A stretch of DNA of 64,000 bases, from positions 15,156,160-15,220,159 of the forward strand of contig NC_083601.1 of the NCBI RefSeq assembly GCF_029168945.1. Direction: 5' to 3'. The notes beneath the pieces are model-generated. The model did not search any database and was not told the DNA's origin. It saw only the letters and a program-made list of their open reading frames with translations. The position numbers and the translations under genes are program-made. Source of the stretch: Cannabis sativa. Its lineage: Eukaryota; Streptophyta; Magnoliopsida; Rosales; Cannabaceae. Below, piece after piece: positions 58,591 to 64,000 of the stretch (the first letter of the stretch is position 1; the number at the start of each line of letters is the position of its first letter).

Positions 58591-60320
58591 TACCTTATGC
58601 AAAAGAAATTTGAAATGTTTGAAAAATTTCATGAATTTCTAGCAATGGTGAAGGTAAGTGGTTAAAGATCTTGCGAACTGATAGGGGTGGAGAAAAAGGT
58701 AGTAGATATGCAGTTCAAAGATCATTAATTTGTTTTTTGAATTATATCCAAACTTACCTCCCCAGAATTTCGAGTTGCATATTGATGATTAGTTACTAGT
58801 TGTTGCCTAAATCTTTATATGGTAATAAAATTTCAGAATGATGCAATGGTTGTATACTTTATGTAAATCATTACTAGATTCATGGATGACCTAATCGAAA
58901 TCTTAAGAAAAGCTAGAATTGCTAACCCTGGTTTGCATGTTTGTTAGCTATTCTAAGTGATTAGGGGTGGAGCATCCCATAGTCATTAGACAAGAAAGTG
59001 TTTGTTTAAACAAATACTACTTTTCTAAGAAAATGACTAAGTCTGAAAATAAAGTAGCAAATAAAGGAGATATTTTTTCTTGATTCCAAAAGTGTTCTAT
59101 CATCTTATTTTACAAGATGATCCCACTGCCTCTGTTGTCTTAACACAACTGAAGAGGTCTATACCATTTAGTTTTCTTTGACATAGTTCACGGTACCTTG
59201 TTGTAGTGGGAGAGTTTCTAGGAACTCACCTTCTTATAACTTGGAAGACACTAGTGATTAAAATCCATTGTGAGTTTAAACAAGTAATGGATTGTCAAGA
59301 TAAGAAACTAAGAAGAAAGCCAATAGAACTATGGTTTGATCCATTCACATGGAGTAACCTAAATTTTTCTATTACAAGGACATGAAAGGAAATTTTCGTT
59401 CATAAGTCTATTCAATGGACTTAACAAAACTTCTTGTTCCTAGTATTATAGGTTTGTGTTTATCTAAACCTATGGCTTGTGGTATACCTGGTAATTACTT
59501 ACTCTAATGCAAGCAACTTACTTTAGTAAGATGTTGAAGCATTTTCTTTCCAATGGCAATCTATAGAAGCTTCACAACTTCTAAGCATAGATTTTATTTA
59601 TCTAAGGAAAAGTTTCAACTATTCCAGAGAAGATAAAGCCATGAAAGAATTTTTGAATCAACAGTGAGAGGTCTCATATATGCTTTTGTGTGCCTTAGAC
59701 CAGACACCTGCTGTTGAGTGGGAGTAATGAGTAGGTATCAGATTAATCCAGGAGAGGAACATTGGAAGACAATCAAGTAAATCTTAAGATTAAGAAGAGG
59801 AACTATATGTTAGTCAATAAGGGTGGTTTTGAAACTCTTAGACTACACCACATCAGATTTCAAGACTTGCCTTTGTGCTAGAAAGTCTGCTGATGAGATG
59901 GTGATTACTTTGGGGGTGGAGTAGCGATTTTGGAGAAGTGTAAAAACCTATCTGAAATCTCTTGGTCTACCAGAGAGAGACTGAATGTTAAAAGTTGCAG
60001 GAAAGATACTTATTCAGTCTAAGGAAAGTTCTATACATTTGTGGCAGTGTTCCAACTTGCCTTAACTACTAGGGTTACTTCCTGTATAACAAAAGAGTAG
60101 TTGCCCAAAAGTATAGAATCCAGTATCCCAAAAGAGTAGACATATAGAGAGGAATTTCACATTATCAAGGATTTTGTGATTAAGGAAGAGTAATGGTGGA
60201 GAAGAGGTTGTGTTTAATTCAACCTGTCAGATCCCATTACGAGGAGTTTACTACTATTACACTTAATTGGTATATCAAGGTGTTAATAATTATTTCAAAT
60301 GCACTTTTTGTTTTATATTA
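58591..60320 (+). pseudogene. Decayed copia pol of element B (integrase, RNase H scraps)
   Basis: YLMQKKFEMFEKFHEFLA (58591-58644) followed one frame over by WLKILRTDRGGE (58659-58694) is the copia integrase core, as in the family's YL...KS.ALEKFKE...K.LR.DRGGE. Near 59909 the string TLG-x3-x-RFWRSVK is an RNase H-like remnant (family TLGGGAVSWRSVK). No RT YVDD was found. Many stops and frameshifts; not functional. Confidence 0.7.
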
Positions 60321-60324
60321 GTGC

Positions 60325-60335
60325 AAGTGGGAGTT
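60325..60335 (+). promoter_or_regulatory. Polypurine tract of element B
   Basis: aagtgggagtt directly before the 3' LTR, identical to A. Confidence 0.75.
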
Positions 60336-62238
60336 TGTTGGCTTTTATGCCCTAAATAAAACTCACTTCATATAATCAGATTTACTTATTAATAAAGATC
60401 AGAAATAACATTTTTATGTTGCATGGTTCACTTAATCAATTGCTTGTCTATTTGATTTATAAATTCATCCAAACCCCTTTTCACATACTTGATCATGTTT
60501 ATTGTGTTGTCATCACAGTGGAAAATAAACATGACTATGTGAATAAAGTATTCCTAGATTTATTAGAACACTGGGTTTTACTGATATGACAATCTACAAC
60601 AGAGTTTACTTACATTTGGAGAAATGTTATGTTCTTTCCAGAACATAGGTTAAAGTAAAGCTCAGGTTAGATGCATGGAGTATGCATTGGAATGGACCGA
60701 TATTGAACTTTGAATTAGATTTTGAAACTTACCGTAAATATCTATTCAATTCAATATCATAAGTTGATCCTAGATCACATGATCGAAATCCTGATATGGT
60801 TAGGCTCAATTTCAAGAGTGTTACTCGTGTTCTTTGATTTGTTAGTTAAACCCAGTTTTGTATCAGGGTAATACGTACATTTTGGGAACACGGTAATACA
60901 ATTGAGTGGGGGAGCGCTAACATAAATATGGAATCTATAGCTTCTATTTGGCAAATAGAAGTAAAGGATGATTTCCTTCGAGCTTAACCAAACGAAGATA
61001 AATGGTGGAGATCTCATTTCACTTAGGTGAAATATCATTTATACAGGTTAAGTGTTTTAAGGATAAAATACATTGTAGGGTGTTACGATAATTTAATCCC
61101 TGTACAGTGTAAATCATCTATATAGAGGATCATTGATCACATTAGGGTTATAACAATGGATAACTGATGACGTGTCTATATCGTGGAACATATAGAACGT
61201 TTCTATATGACTGAGAGTGCAATTCCAAGTTCTAAGTGTGGATTCAATGAGGAATTAATAAGTTAGGGAATTTACTTGGTAAATTCGGTTCGACTTATTG
61301 GAAGCTCGGTTATATAGACCCATGGTCCCCATACTAGTTGAGGCCATACTGCTTGTAAGACTCAGTTAATTGATTTTAATTAATCAATTATAATTCTAAA
61401 AGTTAGACTATGTCTACTTTATGAATTCTCACAGTTTAAGGATGAAATCGTAAAGAAAAGGGTTTCTAGGTTTAATTATTAATTAAGAGACTTTGTATGT
61501 CTAATTAATAATTATTTTAAATGACAATATTATTTAATAATCTATTTTAGTTATTAAATAATTAGTTTTGGCATTTAAATGATTAGAATTGGAAAAATGG
61601 CATTTTTGGAGAAATTGAAATAAAATTGAGGAAACTGCAAAATCCAAGTGAGGCCCATATTCCCTCTATGGCCGAGCACTCCCTTTGTGTTTCTCAATTA
61701 TTATTTTTATTTTTTAATTGTCATGTAAATTGCTAATCAAAGCCTAGCTATAATAGGAAAGTGGTGGATCACACTAAATAAGGCAGTTAATCAATTACAC
61801 AGTAAAAGAGGAAACTGTTTTATTTGGAAAGTTGTGCTCTCCCTTCTCCCTATATAAAGCAACCTTTGTGTCTCTTCTCTTGCATGCTATCAGCCACGAA
61901 ATTAAGAGAGAAAAAGAGAGAAAATTTCGAAATCCTTGTGAGATGAGTAGTGCCCACACACATCAAGTGGTATCTCAATCATAGTATGGAAGACTATGGA
62001 AAATCTGCTTCAAAGAAGGAGAAAAGAAGATCCAGGTTCAGATCTTGGTGATGCTCTGCTACAGAAAGGAATCAAGGGCTAGAGATCTTAACGGAAGGAG
62101 TCATATTATTCCGCTGCACCCACTGTAAGGTTTTCTAACTTTATATGTGTTTATTTTCATTGTTTTAGAATTCATATTAGGTTGTTAATCCAACATACTT
62201 GTTAGTAAATCTAGATCCTGGTAAAATAATTTCCAACA
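60336..62238 (+). repeat. Element B, 3' LTR
   Basis: Starts tgttggcttttatgccc and ends ttccaaca, followed by the gtttc duplication. Confidence 0.95.
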
Positions 62239-62621
62239 GTTTCAACTAGGACTTAGGGCTGAATTATATGGATTAAAAAAGAATAAAATGTTGGGCAAAA
62301 ATTCACTCTAAGGGCCGGCCATAAAGGACCAATCTCTAGTTACAATTTTGCCATTTTTTTCAACCACTTATTCTTCTTTCAATAATACCATATTTTTTAT
62401 TATTGAAAAAAAAAATAATACTATATTTTTCAATTCAATCCTATAAATGTCAAAACTATTTATTTAATAATTATAATTAATTATCAAATAAAATTGCCAT
62501 TTATATTATTTATTAATTAGACCATACAAAGTCTCTTAATTAATAAATTGACCCCAAAACCTCTTTTCTTCACAATTAAGCTCTTCCTTAGTGAAAATTC
62601 ATAAATAAGACATAGTCTAAT

Positions 62622-64000
62622 TGTTGGAAATTATTTTACCAGGATCTTAGATCTACTCACAAGTATGTTGATTAACACCCTAAATATGAACTTTCTAAAA
62701 CGATGAAATAAACACATATAAAGTTTAGTAAACCTTACATTAGGTGCAGCGGAATATAATGACTCCTTCCGTTCAGATATCTAGCCCTTGATTCCTTTCT
62801 GTAGCAGAGCATTATCAATATCTGAACCTAGATCTCTTTCTCTGAATCTTTGACGCTGAAACCTCCTTCTTGCTGAAAGTCTTTCTTCACGATCTTCCTC
62901 ACTATGATTGAGGTATCACTTGCTGTGTGTGGACACTACTCATACACTAAGTATTTCGAAATCTCAATGAGGAAGAGAGAGAGAGTGGGTTCAGCCAAAG
63001 ATAGGGAGAGAGAAGGCTCAGGTTTTTCTCTGAAGGAAAAATAGAAAATTTTAAGTGTAATTTTCCTGAAGCCTTCACTATCTATTTATAGCATTCCACT
63101 AGGGTTAGGTTTGAATTATTTGGCATTAAAATAATGAAAATATCAGAGGGAAAAATTCTACAAAAGTGGCCGACCCTATACATGTGGATTTGGGCCTCAC
63201 TTTTTGCAATTTTACAGTTTTATCTTTTCTGCATCTGATTTTCTCAAAAACACCAATTTTCTAATTCAACCATTTAAATGCCAATTCTAACTATTTAATA
63301 ACTATAAATAATTATTAAATAATATTGTCATTTATCATATTTATTAATTGAACCATACAAAGTATCATAATTAACAAATATGCCCCTATAAACTCTTTCT
63401 TTACAATTTCGCCCTTACTTAGTGTAAAATTCACAAATAGACATAGTCTAATTTGAGAATTATAATTGATTAATCAAAACCAATTATATGAGTCTTACAA
63501 GCAATATTATCTCAACTAGCGCGGGGACCATGGGTCTATATAACCGAGCTTCCAATAAGTAGATCAAGATTTTATTACTAAAATTCACTAACTTATTAAT
63601 TCTTCGTTGAATCCACGCATAGAACTTAGAATTGCACTCTCAGTTATATAGAATGCTCTATATGTTCCACCATATAGACACATCATTAGTTATCCATTGT
63701 TATAATCCTAATGTGATCAATGATCCTCTATATGAATGGTCTACACTGTAAAGGGATTAGATTACCGTAACACCCTACTATGTATTTTATCCTTAAAACA
63801 CTTGACCCCGTATAAATGATATTTCAGCTTATGTAAAATGAGTACTCCACCATTTATGTTCGTTTGGTCAAGCTCGAAGGAGATCATCCTTTGCTTACTA
63901 TTCGCAGATAGAAGCTATAGATTCCATGTTTATGATAGCGCTCCCACTCAATTGCACTACCGTGTTCCCAAAATGTACATATCACCCTGACCTAAAAGTA
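62622..64000 (-). mobile_element. LTR of element D, partial at the window end
   Basis: On plus it begins tgttggaaattattttacc, the inverse of the family LTR 3' end, so D is in minus orientation. The preceding ctaat (62617-62621) is the presumed target duplication; the other copy is outside. It is closest by eye to the solo LTR at 18978-20866 (shared inverse of ggccgaacccactctctctc). About 1.38 kb of LTR is visible. Confidence 0.88.

Larger units (their letters stand above)
50136..62238 (+). mobile_element. LTR retrotransposon B, non-autonomous, no Gag frame
   Basis: LTRs 50136-52038 and 60336-62238 are both 1903 bp and nearly identical; I noticed only scattered changes, such as gatcggaatcttg versus gatcgaaatcctg. 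The target duplication gtttc is perfect (50131-50135 and 62239-62243). PBS, GC-rich island, long leader and PPT are present. Where A has Gag, B continues with non-coding sequence, and only pol scraps remain. Part of its 12.1-kb length is a nested LTR-like insertion (52932-55021). It must have been mobilised by proteins made elsewhere. Confidence 0.95.
32703..62621 (-). mobile_element. Outer copia-type LTR (E), split by four nested insertions
   Basis: Read on the minus strand, this is an LTR of the same family ending in cccaaca at 32703. Its pieces are 32703-32983, 39718-39885, 50117-50135 and 62239-62621, each counted with the duplicated target bases. Removing C, A and B with one copy of each duplication gives continuous LTR-like sequence; for example the acttgctatgtg/tgggcatg junction restores the family's ttgctgtgtgtgggcac string. 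The remainder lies beyond D, outside the window, so I cannot say whether E is solo or full length. Confidence 0.85.

Overview
This is an AT-rich plant nuclear window, most likely from a eudicot. The LTR family looks to me like ones seen in Rosales/Cannabaceae genomes, but that attribution is low confidence. I see no intact host gene. Almost everything I can identify is transposable-element sequence, and most short open frames are shadows of these elements or of their LTRs.

Layout. 1-1610: 3' half of a plant L1-type LINE on the minus strand, open to the window edge. 1.6-4.5 kb: AT-rich, nothing recognised. 4.48-11.0 kb: a cluster of non-autonomous DNA transposons: four members of one family starting AGGGGTG, a long-arm MITE with a 9-bp duplication, a hAT-type element carrying a tRNA-like A-box/B-box, a CACTA-type element and one further MITE. 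11.64-14.86 kb: a non-autonomous Helitron on the minus strand (3' hairpin plus CTAG) whose 5' part is iterated. 15.0 kb: a Tourist-like MITE. 16.3-25.6 kb: two decayed plus-strand LINEs back to back; the second is interrupted in ORF1 by a solo LTR with a perfect 5-bp duplication. 25.6-32.7 kb: AT-rich DNA with several foldback/MITE structures.

32.7 kb to the end: one nest of a single Ty1/copia-type LTR family. One minus-strand LTR (E) has been split by four insertions of related elements: C (minus, 32984-39717), A (plus, 39886-50116), B (plus, 50136-62238) and D (minus, from 62622). C, A and B each have perfect 5-bp target duplications (atgtg, gttcc, gtttc). B carries a further, unrelated solo LTR-like insertion.

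How the parts work together. A keeps an intact Gag frame with a CCHC knuckle, but its pol survives only as scraps (protease DSG, integrase DRGGE, RT YVDD). B has no Gag frame and only integrase/RNase H scraps, and C lost nearly all of its interior. Yet the LTR pairs of A and B are very similar, so these look like non-autonomous copies mobilised in trans. In the long non-coding interior, a few short blocks stay conserved between elements: the primer-binding site, a GC-rich palindromic island, small CCTAATGG hairpins and a repeated 20-mer. These are candidates for cis-acting RNA signals.
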